64,000 nt of DNA from Selaginella moellendorffii (Eukaryota; Streptophyta; Lycopodiopsida; Selaginellales; Selaginellaceae), in NCBI RefSeq assembly GCF_000143415.4, contig NW_003314386.1, forward strand, positions 160,629-224,628, given 5' to 3'. Of the stretch, positions 44,296 to 54,839 are shown piece by piece. The translations under genes and the position numbers were made by a program. Under the pieces are notes generated by a model. It saw nothing but the letters and a program-made list of their open reading frames with translations, ran no database searches and was not told the DNA's origin. Each line of letters begins with the position of its first letter. Within the stretch, counting starts at the first letter, position 1.

Positions 44296-46302
44296 ATGAA
44301 TCAGTATTTGCAGCCCAGTGACCTGCATTGGACAGCTGAGAACTGGGAACTCCAGACCGGTGGTGGTGGTGGTGGTGGTGGATCAAGCGTCATAGTCGGC
44401 GGCAGTGACTCTCTAAGTTCAAGGCACCCAGGGGCTCATCGTCCATCGGAGTGGGAGTGGGAGAATTATCAGCAGCTGGCAGCTCAAAACATGGCCGCCA
44501 CTGATAGCGTCCATGACGCTGGAGAACGATCAAAGATGTCTCAGCTAGTTCCTGGTTTTCTCAAGCCGATCTTACAGTCTTCCTCTGGGAGCCTCCACAG
44601 CGTTACCAACGTTGCTCATGGTCTATTCCAGCCACACCAGCAGCATTTCATGCCAGGAAGTCACGGGATCTCAACTCTAGACTTTCGAGGACTTGGAGGA
44701 GTCGGGGGACAGGGAGAAGCTCTAGAGGCCGCTCAGCCACTACTGTATGGATCGCAAGGCTTTCCAGGAGTGGCAGCAGCGGTTCTTCCTTTCGCAAACA
44801 TGAGTGGAAGTTTTGTTCCGGGAAGCGGCCACGATCCAAGGTTGTTTCAAGAGCAGCGGAGACGACTGTATGGGCTGCTGGAGATGGATCCCAGGAACTT
44901 CGCCGATGGCATGAAAAGGGAGGATTTGTACGCAACAGCGGAGGCCAACGCTCGAATCGGCCTGAATCTGGGTGTGAGGACGTACTTCTCGACGGAAGAC
45001 ACGCTAGCGAGGCTGGGGAAAAGGCCCCGAGCAAATTCCCCGGGAGCTCAAGTACCACTGTGTCAGGCGGAAGGATGCAAGGCCGATTTGAGTGGAGCAA
45101 AGCACTATCACCGTCGACACAAAGTGTGCGAATTGCATTCCAAGGCGGCTACTGTCACTGCAAACGGGCAGACCCAACGCTTCTGCCAACAATGCAGCCG
45201 GTAACTCTTAGCAGATCTCTTCTCTTCCTGATCATGCTAGCTTGTTTCCTCCAGATTTCATCCGCTCAGCGAGTTTGACGAGGGGAAACGAAGTTGCAGG
45301 AAGCGGTTGGCTGACCACAACAGACGAAGGAGGAAGCCTCAGCCCGTTGTCTCTTCAGCAGCGGTGCCAAAGGAGGAGGAAGGTACGGACTCATAAAGTT
45401 GCTTCTCTCTCTCTCTCTCTCTCGCTCCCCTCTCTCACCAACAGTCGGACAAGTTTCTCAAAAGTTCAAGCTTTTTACTTGTTATTGTTCGTGTTCCAGC
45501 AACAGCCGACGAAAAGCTCCCCACTTCTCCGACATCCTCGCAAGAACACTCGGACAGCAAGACCGCAGGGTCGGGTGACAGCCTACAGTTACGGTCTCCG
45601 CGCGTATCAGCAACAGCTAGTAAGCCGGAGGACGCAAGTGGTGCTCACTCTGCTCTGTTAAGTGACCGGCCACCGGGCAACACCCAGGCCTTGCTCTCGG
45701 CCTTGTCCCCCAAGAATACGGAGGAGGCACCCGCCGGCTACGAGCTTCTCGCCAAAGGGGCGAGCTTATCTCTCTCATCGCCGGCAGCAGCAGCAGCAGC
45801 TGGCAGCTCAGGTGGACAGCAGCACTCGAGCGTGGTTGATGTCGACGGGCATGATCATGTCAACAGCAGCGGGATATCGATATCTTCGTGGCTGAAACCA
45901 CCGCCAGAGCCCAAGAACAGCGGCAGCATTTCTGCGTCGTTAGCTGGCTTCGGCGTCACGGCGAACAGTACAGGTGCTTCGGCTGGCAGTAGCAGTTCGT
46001 CACGGTCGTCCCTTCACAACGTTTTGCAGTCGTCCCCTCCTTTGGACAGTCAGAGTCGTGGTTGGGCTTTCACGGCAACAAATGCGGGTGGTGGTGGTGG
46101 AGACCAAAGTCAGCAGCTACAGTCTTACGATGCTTTGCGGGCAGCAGGAGGTTTGGATGGACAGCAGCATCAAATCTATGGCTTGATGGACAGCAGTAAT
46201 GCGTTTGCATCTTCACAGCAGCAGCAGCAGCAGCAGCGACACGTGAACGAACCAGGCATTAATGGTCACGTCCGAGGGGGCCGTCTCATTCATGGAACTT
46301 AA
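44296..46302 (+). CDS. SPL: SBP-box (SQUAMOSA promoter-binding-like) transcription factor
   Basis: Three exons, 44296-45200, 45255-45382 and 45500-46302, encode 611 residues. The SBP DNA-binding domain covers about residues 256-331. Zinc site 1 is Cys256, Cys261, Cys278, His281; zinc site 2 is Cys297, Cys300, His304, Cys316. The overlapping bipartite nuclear signal (KRSCRKR...RRRRK) lies at 313-329. An intron splits the domain at Arg302, the usual SPL position. The N-terminal ~250 residues are Gly/Ser/Gln-rich with a Gly run near residue 22-29; the C-terminal part is low-complexity with a Gln run (46215-46236). A degenerate miR156 site lies in exon 3. The factor would bind GTAC-core promoters and control phase change or reproductive development, as known for the family. 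Intron 2 carries a CT microsatellite (45403-45421). Only 119 bp separate its stop from the PPR gene. Confidence 0.95.
45641..45660 (+). promoter_or_regulatory. Degenerate miR156 target site in SPL exon 3
   Basis: GTGCTCACTCTGCTCTGTTA matches the complement of the miR156 variant UGACAGAAGAGAGUGAGCAC at 17 of 20 positions: two central mismatches and one G:U at miRNA position 2. It lies downstream of the SBP domain and encodes AHSALLS, equivalent to the ALSLLS typical of miR156 sites in SPL genes. Confidence 0.6.
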
Positions 46303-46421
46303 GAAGCATTGAGCCCGTGGCCGAAAGGAACGGGAAATCGTCAGTCGAGGAAGGACTATGCCGGACGTAACTTAAACGTGGATAACAAGATTCAAGAACA
46401 TCAAATGCCGTCTCGATCGAG

Positions 46422-48167
46422 ATGGTAACTAGCAGCAGCAGCAGAGGGTTGGACCGGGAGGCATGCTTACAGCTGATAAGATCGTCCAGGACAGTGGCTA
46501 TGGTGGAGGAGGCTCACTCCAAAGCTCGGCATTTACTACCGTTGGACGTGTTCGTCTCCAACATGCTCGTCCAGAGATATGGGAGGTGTGGCAGCGTCGA
46601 GCATGCTCGCAGGGTCTTCGACTCCATCCCGGAGAAGAACTTCTTCTCGTGGGTTTCGCTGCTCGGTGCGTATGCCGCGAACGGTCTCCTGGACGAGGCC
46701 GCCAGCGTCTTCAACGGGATGCCCGAGTGGAACTCGGTGGCTTGCACGGCGATGCTGGTCGGATATGCCCAGAACGGGCAGCTGGAGAAGGCACGGGGAG
46801 TGTTTTGGAGCATGAAGCAGCGCGACTTGGCGTCGTGGAACGCATTCCTGGCCGTGCTTGTCAACGAAAGAGAGGATCACAGGCTGCTAGAGGCACGGAA
46901 GCTCTTCGAGACAATGCCAGCGCGGGACGTAGTTACTTGGACCACCTTGCTTGGAGCGTATGCCCAGAGGAACCATCTGTTCAACACCAAGGAGCTGTTT
47001 GATTCGATGCCGGCGAGGGACCTCATCTCATGCACGGCAATGCTGGCGGCATACGAGGATAGTGGCGATCTCCGAAACGCGAGCTTCGTGTTTAAGTCGA
47101 TGGAGGAAAGAGACATCATATCCTGCTCGGCTCTCCTTGCGGTCTATGCCCAGGGGGGGCATCTCGAACAAGCTCTCAAGCACTACCACTCCATGCCTGA
47201 GCTCAACGTGATCTCCTGTACCACGATGATCACCGTCTACTCGAAGAACCGGCTCGTCAACCAGGCCCAGCAGCTGTTCGACTCCATGCCCGAGCACAAC
47301 CTGGTGTCGCGGACGTCGATGCTGTGCGTCTTCACTCTCAACGACCGCCTGGAGGAAGCCAAGCATGAGTTTGACAAGATGCCGGAGTGGAACTCGGTGG
47401 CGATCACAGCGCTCATCTCCCTCTACGCCCGAAGCGGATACAGTCTCAGCTTTCTAGAGTCGTCTGGAGTGGCTCTAGACACCATGGCCAGCACTGCTCT
47501 CTTGATTGGGTATGCCCAGGACGGTCATCTAGAAGCGGCAAAGTCGGTATTTGATTCCATCCCGGCCTGTGACGCGGTCGTGAGGACGTCCATGCTGAGC
47601 TCGTACGCACTGCTGGGGAACGTCCGAGGTGGAGAGCGGGTCTTCCTTTCAGCACCCGAGCAGGACGACTTCGTGCTCTGGAACGCGATGCTGGCTGCGT
47701 ACGCCCAGAATGGTCACTCCACCCAAGCTCTCGAGCTCTTCTTCACGATGGTGTCGCTGGGTCTCCAGGTTCCGCCGGATGGAGCATCGTTTCTCAGCAT
47801 CCTGCTCGCGTGTAGTCACCTTGGGAGAGTCCAAACAGGCTGGTCTTGCTTCGTCTCCATGGCTATGGACTACGAACTGGAGCCGCTCAAGCAGCACTAC
47901 AACTGCTTCGTCGATCTGCTGTGCCGGACCGGATTTCTGGCCGAGGCCCGAGAGTTGATCCAAATCATGCCGTTTGATGCCGATGGAGTCGAGTGGAGGA
48001 GCTACCTCAGAAGCTCGGTGGAGGCCGGCAACACGGTGGTCGAGAACTTGGACGTGTGCAAGCCGGATTCTCCAGGCGCTTACGTGCTGCTGGCAAATTT
48101 GCATAAGAATCGTCAGGGAGGAATGGCATTTGCATGGAAGAAAGGCCACAGTAGCTTGCCTGATTGA
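46422..48167 (+). CDS. PLS-class pentatricopeptide repeat (PPR) protein
   Basis: This is a single-exon frame of 581 residues. From residue ~45 to ~480 it is made of short (mostly 31-residue S-like) PPR units with the usual W.S.L..YA.NG..DEA..VF..MPE pattern, repeated about 13 times, followed by a longer unit (FLSILLACSHLGRV) and an E-like motif (MPFDADGVEWRSYL...VLLANLH). No E+ or DYW domain follows. Family members bind organellar RNA sequence-specifically and take part in editing, splicing or stability. I see no strong N-terminal organelle targeting peptide: the start MVTSSSSRG is short and Ser-rich, so targeting is uncertain. Such intronless PPR genes are very numerous in lycophytes. The RNA target cannot be told from the sequence by eye. 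Confidence 0.92.
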   Translation: MVTSSSSRGLDREACLQLIRSSRTVAMVEEAHSKARHLLPLDVFVSNMLVQRYGRCGSVEHARRVFDSIPEKNFFSWVSLLGAYAANGLLDEAASVFNGMPEWNSVACTAMLVGYAQNGQLEKARGVFWSMKQRDLASWNAFLAVLVNEREDHRLLEARKLFETMPARDVVTWTTLLGAYAQRNHLFNTKELFDSMPARDLISCTAMLAAYEDSGDLRNASFVFKSMEERDIISCSALLAVYAQGGHLEQALKHYHSMPELNVISCTTMITVYSKNRLVNQAQQLFDSMPEHNLVSRTSMLCVFTLNDRLEEAKHEFDKMPEWNSVAITALISLYARSGYSLSFLESSGVALDTMASTALLIGYAQDGHLEAAKSVFDSIPACDAVVRTSMLSSYALLGNVRGGERVFLSAPEQDDFVLWNAMLAAYAQNGHSTQALELFFTMVSLGLQVPPDGASFLSILLACSHLGRVQTGWSCFVSMAMDYELEPLKQHYNCFVDLLCRTGFLAEARELIQIMPFDADGVEWRSYLRSSVEAGNTVVENLDVCKPDSPGAYVLLANLHKNRQGGMAFAWKKGHSSLPD

Positions 48168-48844
48168 CGAAAATTTTCGATAGTTTGTTCTAGAGGCCGA
48201 TGCTCTTTAGTTTTGATTCTATCTCTTGTGACCTTCCTTTGGAGCTCTAACTTCAAAGCACAAGGAAGGAAATAAGATCTAAGAACACAAGAAAAGAAGA
48301 GTTTCTGACCTCAAGCATATGTATAGTTTATGTCGATCGCAATGCTAGCGAGAGAGATTTCTATTCTTTTGGAGAAAGAAAGAATGGATAAAATGCGACA
48401 GCGCCGGCATTGCGCTCCGCCATAGCGCCGGCATTCGCCATAGCTGCCATCGCGAAGACGAGGCCCTAATTTTTCTTTAACGACCTGGATCCAACGGTGA
48501 TCCCTTAACATCCAAAGTTTTAGTAAAATAGAAAATAGTATATGCAAAGAATCTTCAGGAAACTGGCACACTAGGTAGGGTTTGCTTCGCGTGTGTGCTC
48601 CGGGCGACGAATTCCGCCCGCCCAGAGGGAATTTCACTGGATTCGCAGCAGTGCGCACTAGAATCGGTGCGTGTGGATTGCCGGAGCTGGATTCGGGCCC
48701 CCGGGAGCGCCGGTCAGCGATTGCATTGCGCATTTGAGGTCAGTGCTGCTCGGGCGCTTAGGGTTTATAGCAGCACCGTGAGATCTGGGAGAGAGCAGAT
48801 TGTTGCGCGATAAGCTGTTACCCGTGGCGCAGATCCTGTCAACA
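48168..48844. other. Intergenic region and leader of the SAPS gene
   Basis: Contains a short near-repeat (CGCCGGCATT.CG, 48401-48436) and a telo-box TTAGGGTTTA at 48758-48767, 78 bases before the SAPS start, plus a second TAGGGTTT near 48576-48583. No coding region is supported. Confidence 0.5.
48758..48767. promoter_or_regulatory. Telo-box upstream of the SAPS gene
   Basis: TTAGGGTTTA contains the complement of AAACCCTAA in full. It lies in the probable leader of the downstream gene. Confidence 0.5.
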
Positions 48845-51800
48845 ATGGCAGGGGTCTTCTGGAAAATGGCCGCCACATCGCCGGTATGTGGAACCAATCT
48901 TTGCTTTTGGCATTGAGTTGATACTGTTTTGTGCTGCCAGATCGAGTCCATACTGGACAAGAGCGGCTACACGCTCGAGGAGCTCCTGGACGAAGAGCAG
49001 ATAATTCAGGAGTGCAAATCCACGAACTACAGGCTCGTAAACTTGTGAGTGCATGGTTTTGGATCTGTCAAAGCAGAGAATTCTGATGTGTTTCCCCCCC
49101 TTTTTTTTTTCTCTGGATTGGCACAGTTTAAGAGGAAAGGCTCAAGTTCAGCAAATGATCCGCTACATTGTGGAGGAAGCTCCCGAAGGAGCATCCAGTG
49201 AACGGGCTTTCAAGTTTGTAAACTCTCGTCCATGTGAAAAGTGTGTGAGCTCTCGGATTCATGTGTTTCCTCTTGCTTTTCCAGGTTCCCATTCATCTCC
49301 TGTCAAGTCATCACGTGTGAAGTTCAAGATATCCTGAAGACACTCGTGGAAGATGAAGAGGTATTCTCGATTCTTGGACTTTTTGTGCGGTTTTTGCGTG
49401 CTGATACCTTGCTGGCTTTTTTTCGCAGCTCCTTGGATTCTTGTTTTCTTTCTTGGATCCTTCCTGGAAACATGGGACGCTGTTAGCTGGTTATTTTAGC
49501 AAGGCAGGTGTGCTTGATAGTCAACGTTTACTTATCTGATCCTTTAAAGTGGTTTGGCAGGTCGTTATTTGCTTGCTGATTCGAGAGCATGCAGCAATCA
49601 TCCGCTATTTGCAAGTAGGTGCACAAAGTGAACTCTGAACTTCCATTTATCCTGCCATGTTTGTTCTCATTGAAGGGACATAAAGATCTCCTGAAAAACC
49701 TTGTTGACTTGATTGGGATCACCTCAATCAAAGAGGTACGTTCTCCATTTGCCTATTTCTAGCTTCGTTTCCTTTTTGTAAAGCTTAAGAAATTACTAGG
49801 TCCTAATGAGGCTCGTGGAGGTTAGTGATCACGTGATTGCATATCACGTTGAATCCTTGCAATGGCTAGCAGAGGAAACTGATATTTTGGAGATGCTGGT
49901 GGATAAGCTTAACCCGCAAGTAAGTTCTTTCCGGTCTTAAGTTTTGCTTCTAAAAGTCGTTTGTTTTGTAGTATCCTTCTGAAGTACATGCTAACGCGGC
50001 AGAGACGCTAGCAGCTATAAGTCGTTCTGTTCCATCTGACCACTACGGCAACTACAGTGGACCCTCTGCTCTGGGTTCGAAACTGGCCAGCCCACGGTAG
50101 GGAGTTATGTTTGTGGTATATCTTATTTGCAGCGTTCTTGCAGGTTTGTGGCTAAACTCTTTAATCTCGCATTGGAGGATCAAGAATCAAAATCAGCTTT
50201 GATTCATTCTCTCTCTGTTTGCATTTCATTATTGGATCCAAAGCGCGCGTCGTCGGCTGGTCTAAGATCTCGTCCACCGGCTGAAATGCCCGTAGCAAGC
50301 CCGGAGACGGTTGAAGGGATGCTTCAAAGTCTAGGTGTGCTTCCTGATTGGCTTTCTGGGTGAGGCTAATGAGCGCAATTTTTATTATGCACAGGAAGTT
50401 TGCTACGTTTGTTGGACATTGTCGACGACACCAAGAGGCTCCCAACTACTTACGGTGAATTAAGGCCTCCTTTTGGTATACATCGCCTTAAGGTATCTTA
50501 TGCTGTTCTTTACTTTTCTACTTTCTCGTCTAACGCACGAGCAGATTGTAGAATTTGTTGCGGTCCTGCTCAGAACGCAAAGCGAAGCTGCTCGTCAAGA
50601 GTTAATTCGGTTGCAAGCATTACAAACGATTCTTGGGTTCTTTTTCGAGTACGTATGGTGGCAAAACTGCAAAATTCTTTTCTGATATACTTGTAATGGC
50701 AGCTATCCTTTTAACAACATGCTACATACTCACGTTGAAGCAATCATTACCTCATGCATAGAAGACGGTGGTCTGACAGACAATTTGTTTGGGGACTGTG
50801 ACTTCCTGTCACGGTTGTTGGCAACAGATGAAAACCAATATGCGCACGATACGCGACCAGAGGTAACTCAGTTCAATCCGACCTAGTGGTATTGACTTCT
50901 TTTTAATTTCAGAGCGTATCGAAAAAAAAGCCTCCACCTAAAGTTGGGAACATGGGTCACCTTACTCGTATTGCTAATAGGCTTGTACAGACGGAAAATT
51001 CTAATCCACGGTTGCAGGGTTACCTTCAAGTATGAATCTTGTGTAGCTGCTGTATTCTTATCCTTATACTACGTCTATTTTACAGTCGCATCCCAGGTGG
51101 TCTCAATGGCAGAGCACTGTTCTTCAGCAGCGTAATATGCTAGAGAATGTATTTCAGTGGACGTGCGGGTAAGAGAGGATCCGTTGTTAGGTGCTCTCTT
51201 TTTCATTTTGATTTGTGCCAGGCGGCCAACGTCCATCAGAGAGCGGCCTGTAGAAAGTGATGACGAGGAGTTCCGTGAGAGAGACTTTGACGTCTCAGCA
51301 ATGGCTACCAATTTGACACGGGAAGTATTTCGCTACGGGATATTTGACGACGAAGATCCTGACGAGGTGATGTAATTTTTGAAAACGTAGTAAACTAACA
51401 CCCTTGTTACTCTGCAGATTTCTGGCCCTGTCGGAAGGGAGGATGAGGTTTGTATAAGCTTGCACTTAACTTGTATACATCAACACTGAGCACTTTGTTT
51501 TGTAGGACGTTTATTTCGACGATGAAAGTGCCGAGGTTGTTATTTCTTCTATTCGCTTGAGCGATGAGCAAGAAAGGTACGAGCTTACGAGCTTGCCTTG
51601 GTTGCGGTATGAGCATTTGCTAACGTGTTTGTGTGACAGGGCTCCAACATGGTTTGATTTTCAGGACGTTGAGCCAGATAACCTCACTTCTTCGGCTGGG
51701 AATAGCAATGCTCAATTGAGTGCGCTAAGCAGGAGCTTCCGTGACGATGAGGTTGTGGTTGGAGAGGACAGTGAGTTGCCGTCTGCAAACGAGCCATCTG

Positions 51801-52279
51801 GATGGGGTGACAGAAATGGAGTAGGAGGCACAGACAACGCAGCCTTCAATCTGGATTACTTTTCAAGGTCTTCAGCAGACTGGGCTAACTTCCAAGGCTA
51901 CGAAATATCCGACGAAGCTATCAAGAGGGATGACTTTGGGGAGAACAACCCGTTTATTGTTTGCTTTGACGACCAATCGCGCGGCGTATCAACAACTTTA
52001 GATGGGGAAGAGACCAAACAGGAAGCAGCAAAGGATGAGGCTCTCGGAACAGAAGCTCAACCTGACACAGTTGTCGGGGTAGAGGAAGGAGCAACAGCGA
52101 AAGCAATGGAAAGTGCTTTAAAGGAAGGGGTTGTCGGAGAGGCAGGGCCTCTAAAGCCAAAGGAGATGCACTTGGAGAACACTGTGCCGCCGGAGGACAA
52201 ACAGGGAGCTTCCGAATTCAACGACGTCAATTACTGGCGAAGCGATTACGAGAACGCAGTTGCTGGAGAGCAAAGCTAA
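48845..52279 (+). CDS. SAPS-domain protein, regulatory subunit of protein phosphatase 6 (SIT4-associated)
   Basis: The protein starts MAGVFWKMAATSP and continues through about 20 short exons. Exon 2 (from about 48942) carries IESILDKSGYTLEELLDEE and IIQECKSTNYRLVNFL; later exons carry VQQMIRYIVEEAPE, then the AFKFPFISCQV block joined across an intron, LLAGYFSKVV, and the FPYNN-like DYPFNNMLHTHVEA segment. These are the signature blocks of SAPS proteins (yeast Sap155/Sap190, mammalian PP6R, plant SAL), which bind the PP6 catalytic subunit; in plants PP6 dephosphorylates PIN auxin carriers among others. The last exon is acidic and low-complexity to the stop at 52277-52279, as in relatives. I estimate 750-800 residues, but not every exon boundary was fixed. 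The gene is convergent with the LRR gene, with 294 bp between the stops. Confidence 0.9.
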
Positions 52280-52573
52280 ACAGGAAAAATAAAAATGATG
52301 GAAGGTACGAGGTTTTCATTCTTTCAAGCGTCACACTTCTTCCAGCTGCTCTTTCTGTAAATTACAAGGTGTATCTTCTCGCGAAATCTGTAACTAACAT
52401 TATGTTGGCTGGGGCCGGGGTATCACGGGACAAGGCTCCTCACGTCAAAAGGACTTGTACGCATCTCTATTCTTTCTATTGAATCTTGTTTATTCACCCA
52501 TCTAATAAAGCCGAGATGATTTTACAGGTATCATTGCTCGTCTGTCGGTCATTCGACGTTCGTCGCCCATGTT

Positions 52574-54622
52574 TTAGAGGAGAGCCGCTTCGTCTGCGAC
52601 TTTCTGTGTAAACACTTTTTTCTTCTTTGTGTAGCTAATCCTTGCAAAGCACAGCAGCAGGAATATGACGAGCACTGTGATCACCCCGGTGATCCACAGC
52701 ACCATTGCCAGCTTGTGGAAGAGTAGAAAGTTCCAGCACGGCTTGAGTCCCAGGTCCTTTCGACCGCACAGGCCAGCATTGCCTCGAAAGGAGCTCTGGC
52801 TTAAAGCGGACAAGACTCCGGTGTCCGGAACGGGTCCGGTGAGACGGTTGTCCGAGAAGTTTGCAAAGATGAGTGAAGGCATGGCAGTCAAGAGAGGTGG
52901 AATGGTTCCCGTCAGCAGGTTGCTGGAGATGTCGAGCAATCCCAGCAGCCTCACTGATGCCAGAGACGCTGGGATATGGCCGCTGAGGTGGTTGCCGCGG
53001 AGTCTCAAGCTTACCAGTCTTGGACAGTTGGAAATCTCGCTGGGAATCGGGCCAGTGAGATGGTTGTCACTTACGTCAAGCTCGCTCAAGCTGGACATAT
53101 CTTGGAGCTCCTTTGGAATCCTGCCGGACAGAAAGTTATGGGACATGTCGAGCCGCACAAGCTTGGTAGCTCTTCCGACGGTCTCGGGTATGGGGCCGGA
53201 AAGCTGGTTGTGACGGACGAAGAGAACTTGGAGGGGAGAGTTTACCGAGAAGCTGAGAGGTCCCGTGAGAACGTTGGAAGATATGTCGAGGTACGTGAGA
53301 CGAGGCATGGAGGTCAGTGTATCCGGAAGTGATCCAGAGAGAAGATTGTCTTCCAGCCTTATTCTTTCCAGCGACAGGCAATTGGTGGCAATACTATCAG
53401 GGATGGGCCCCGAGAGAAGATTGGAAAAGAGGATGAGCCTGCGTAGCTGGGAAGTTCTGGACGACATGCACAGGAATGGAGGTATTTGTCCGGTGAAGGA
53501 GTTGCTCGAGAGATCCAAGGTGGTGAGGTTGGGAGCGTAAGTACCTAGCTCGGCAGGAATATCGCCAGAGAGATCGTTCTTCCAGAGCGCTAAGTTCCTG
53601 AGACGTGGTAGCCGAGCAAGGGAGGATGGAATGGCTCCCGTCAGCCGGTTGCCAAAGAGATTGAGCAGCTCCAGGCCGAGCAAGTCTCCGAGCTCCGCAG
53701 GGATTTCTCCCGAGAGAGCGTTGATGCTGAGGTCGAGCGAAACGAGGCCCGAGAGCTGTCCGAGCTGCGGTGGTATCGGCCCTGACAAGGAGTTACTGTA
53801 GAGGAAAAGCGTGTCCAGCGAGACGAGGAGGGACAGTGACTCTGGAATAGCTCCGGTGAGATTGTTGTGGACAAGATCCAGGTGCTTGAGAGTGGCAAGG
53901 CTTCCAAGAGCAGATGGTATGCTTCCGGTGAGGCTGTTGTAGCCGAGGTAGAGCCACTCCAAGTTGGCGAGCTGGCCGAGTTCTGGAGGGATGGATCCGG
54001 TGAACTGGTTGGCCGCAAGCGTGAGGTACTTAAGGTTGCTCAACTCACCAAACTGTGGAGGAATGTGGCCGCTTAACAGGTTCCCACCGAGATCGACGTA
54101 AGATAAGTTGGACATGGAGGAGACGTCCGGAGGAAGCTCACCAGAGAAATAGTTGCCGGACAAATCCAAGGCTTGGAGCTTTGGCATGGTTGCTGGGCGG
54201 ACGACGCTGGAAATGGGCCCCGTGAAAGAATTACCACTAAGATTGAAACTCTTTAACAGTGACAATGGCAAGGAAAGAGACGAGGAAGGAAGAGAAGAAG
54301 ACAAGAGGACGAAGGGTCCCGACAGTGCATTGTCACCTATGCTCAAGACTTCCAGCTGGGGAAAGTGTGAGAAGATATCGGGGATTGGAAGCTTGCCAGA
54401 CAGATTCCTACTGGAGAGATCGATCTCCCGGACGAGACCGTCGGGCCAGCATTTTATTCCGGGCCATGCACAGGGAGTGGAAGCGTTACTCCAACTCTTG
54501 GCAAAGTAATCGTCGCTAGAAACCAACCAAGCTCGTAGCTCCAAGAGAGCTCCCGACTCTTCTGACTCTCCAGCAGCAGCGCCAAAGATCGAAGCGATGA
54601 GAAAAGCTACGATCAGAGACAT
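52574..54622 (-). CDS. LRR receptor-like protein without kinase domain
   Basis: From the ATG at 54622 the frame encodes 682 residues: a signal peptide (MSLIVAFLIASIFGAAAG), an N-terminal LRR cap with the TPCAWPGIKCW Cys pair, about 20 plant-type 24-residue LRRs (xxLxxLDLSxNxLSGxIPxxL), a C-terminal cap with GNAGLCG, a transmembrane helix (about 638-660) and a 22-residue basic tail (TKKKK). GNAGLCG and the overall layout are those of LRR receptor kinases, but no kinase remains are seen before the convergent SAPS gene, so it is an RLP or a truncated RLK. It would sit in the plasma membrane with the LRRs outside and need a partner kinase to signal. Start choice: the frame also has ATG at 54688, but a TATAAAA at 54706-54700 lies just 12 bases upstream of that codon, so transcripts should begin below it. 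Confidence 0.88.
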   Translation of the reverse strand: MSLIVAFLIASIFGAAAGESEESGALLELRAWLVSSDDYFAKSWSNASTPCAWPGIKCWPDGLVREIDLSSRNLSGKLPIPDIFSHFPQLEVLSIGDNALSGPFVLLSSSLPSSSLSLPLSLLKSFNLSGNSFTGPISSVVRPATMPKLQALDLSGNYFSGELPPDVSSMSNLSYVDLGGNLLSGHIPPQFGELSNLKYLTLAANQFTGSIPPELGQLANLEWLYLGYNSLTGSIPSALGSLATLKHLDLVHNNLTGAIPESLSLLVSLDTLFLYSNSLSGPIPPQLGQLSGLVSLDLSINALSGEIPAELGDLLGLELLNLFGNRLTGAIPSSLARLPRLRNLALWKNDLSGDIPAELGTYAPNLTTLDLSSNSFTGQIPPFLCMSSRTSQLRRLILFSNLLSGPIPDSIATNCLSLERIRLEDNLLSGSLPDTLTSMPRLTYLDISSNVLTGPLSFSVNSPLQVLFVRHNQLSGPIPETVGRATKLVRLDMSHNFLSGRIPKELQDMSSLSELDVSDNHLTGPIPSEISNCPRLVSLRLRGNHLSGHIPASLASVRLLGLLDISSNLLTGTIPPLLTAMPSLIFANFSDNRLTGPVPDTGVLSALSQSSFRGNAGLCGRKDLGLKPCWNFLLFHKLAMVLWITGVITVLVIFLLLCFARISYTKKKKVFTQKVADEAALL

Positions 54623-54699
54623 TGCGAGGAGTACTGTGTGTGTGCTGCGCCGCGCGGCTCTCTTACATTTGCTGCAGCACAGGAGCATTGTAGTCGTTG

Positions 54700-54706
54700 T
54701 TTTATA
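54700..54706 (-). promoter_or_regulatory. TATA box of the LRR gene
   Basis: TATAAAA on the minus strand, 78 bases before the ATG at 54622. A start of transcription ~30 bases downstream would fall near 54675. Confidence 0.55.
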
Positions 54707-54839
54707 GGGGCCAGCTTGATACAATTTTTAGAAGCTCATGGAAGGAGTGGGAATCCTTGCTTCCAAATAGGAGACGACAACGTGGTGGTGCTTGCCACGA
54801 TTTCTGGGTCTCAACTGTGGATTGAAATGTCGTATTAGA

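Noticed and set aside
46463-48149. Several 80-180 codon frames overlapping the PPR gene on both strands
   Set aside because: They are shadows of the PPR coding sequence in GC-moderate DNA.
54623-54724. Upstream-extended start of the LRR protein
   Set aside because: The outermost codon is TTG, and the next ATG (54688) lies only 12 bases below a TATA box and would place a hydrophilic stretch before the signal peptide.
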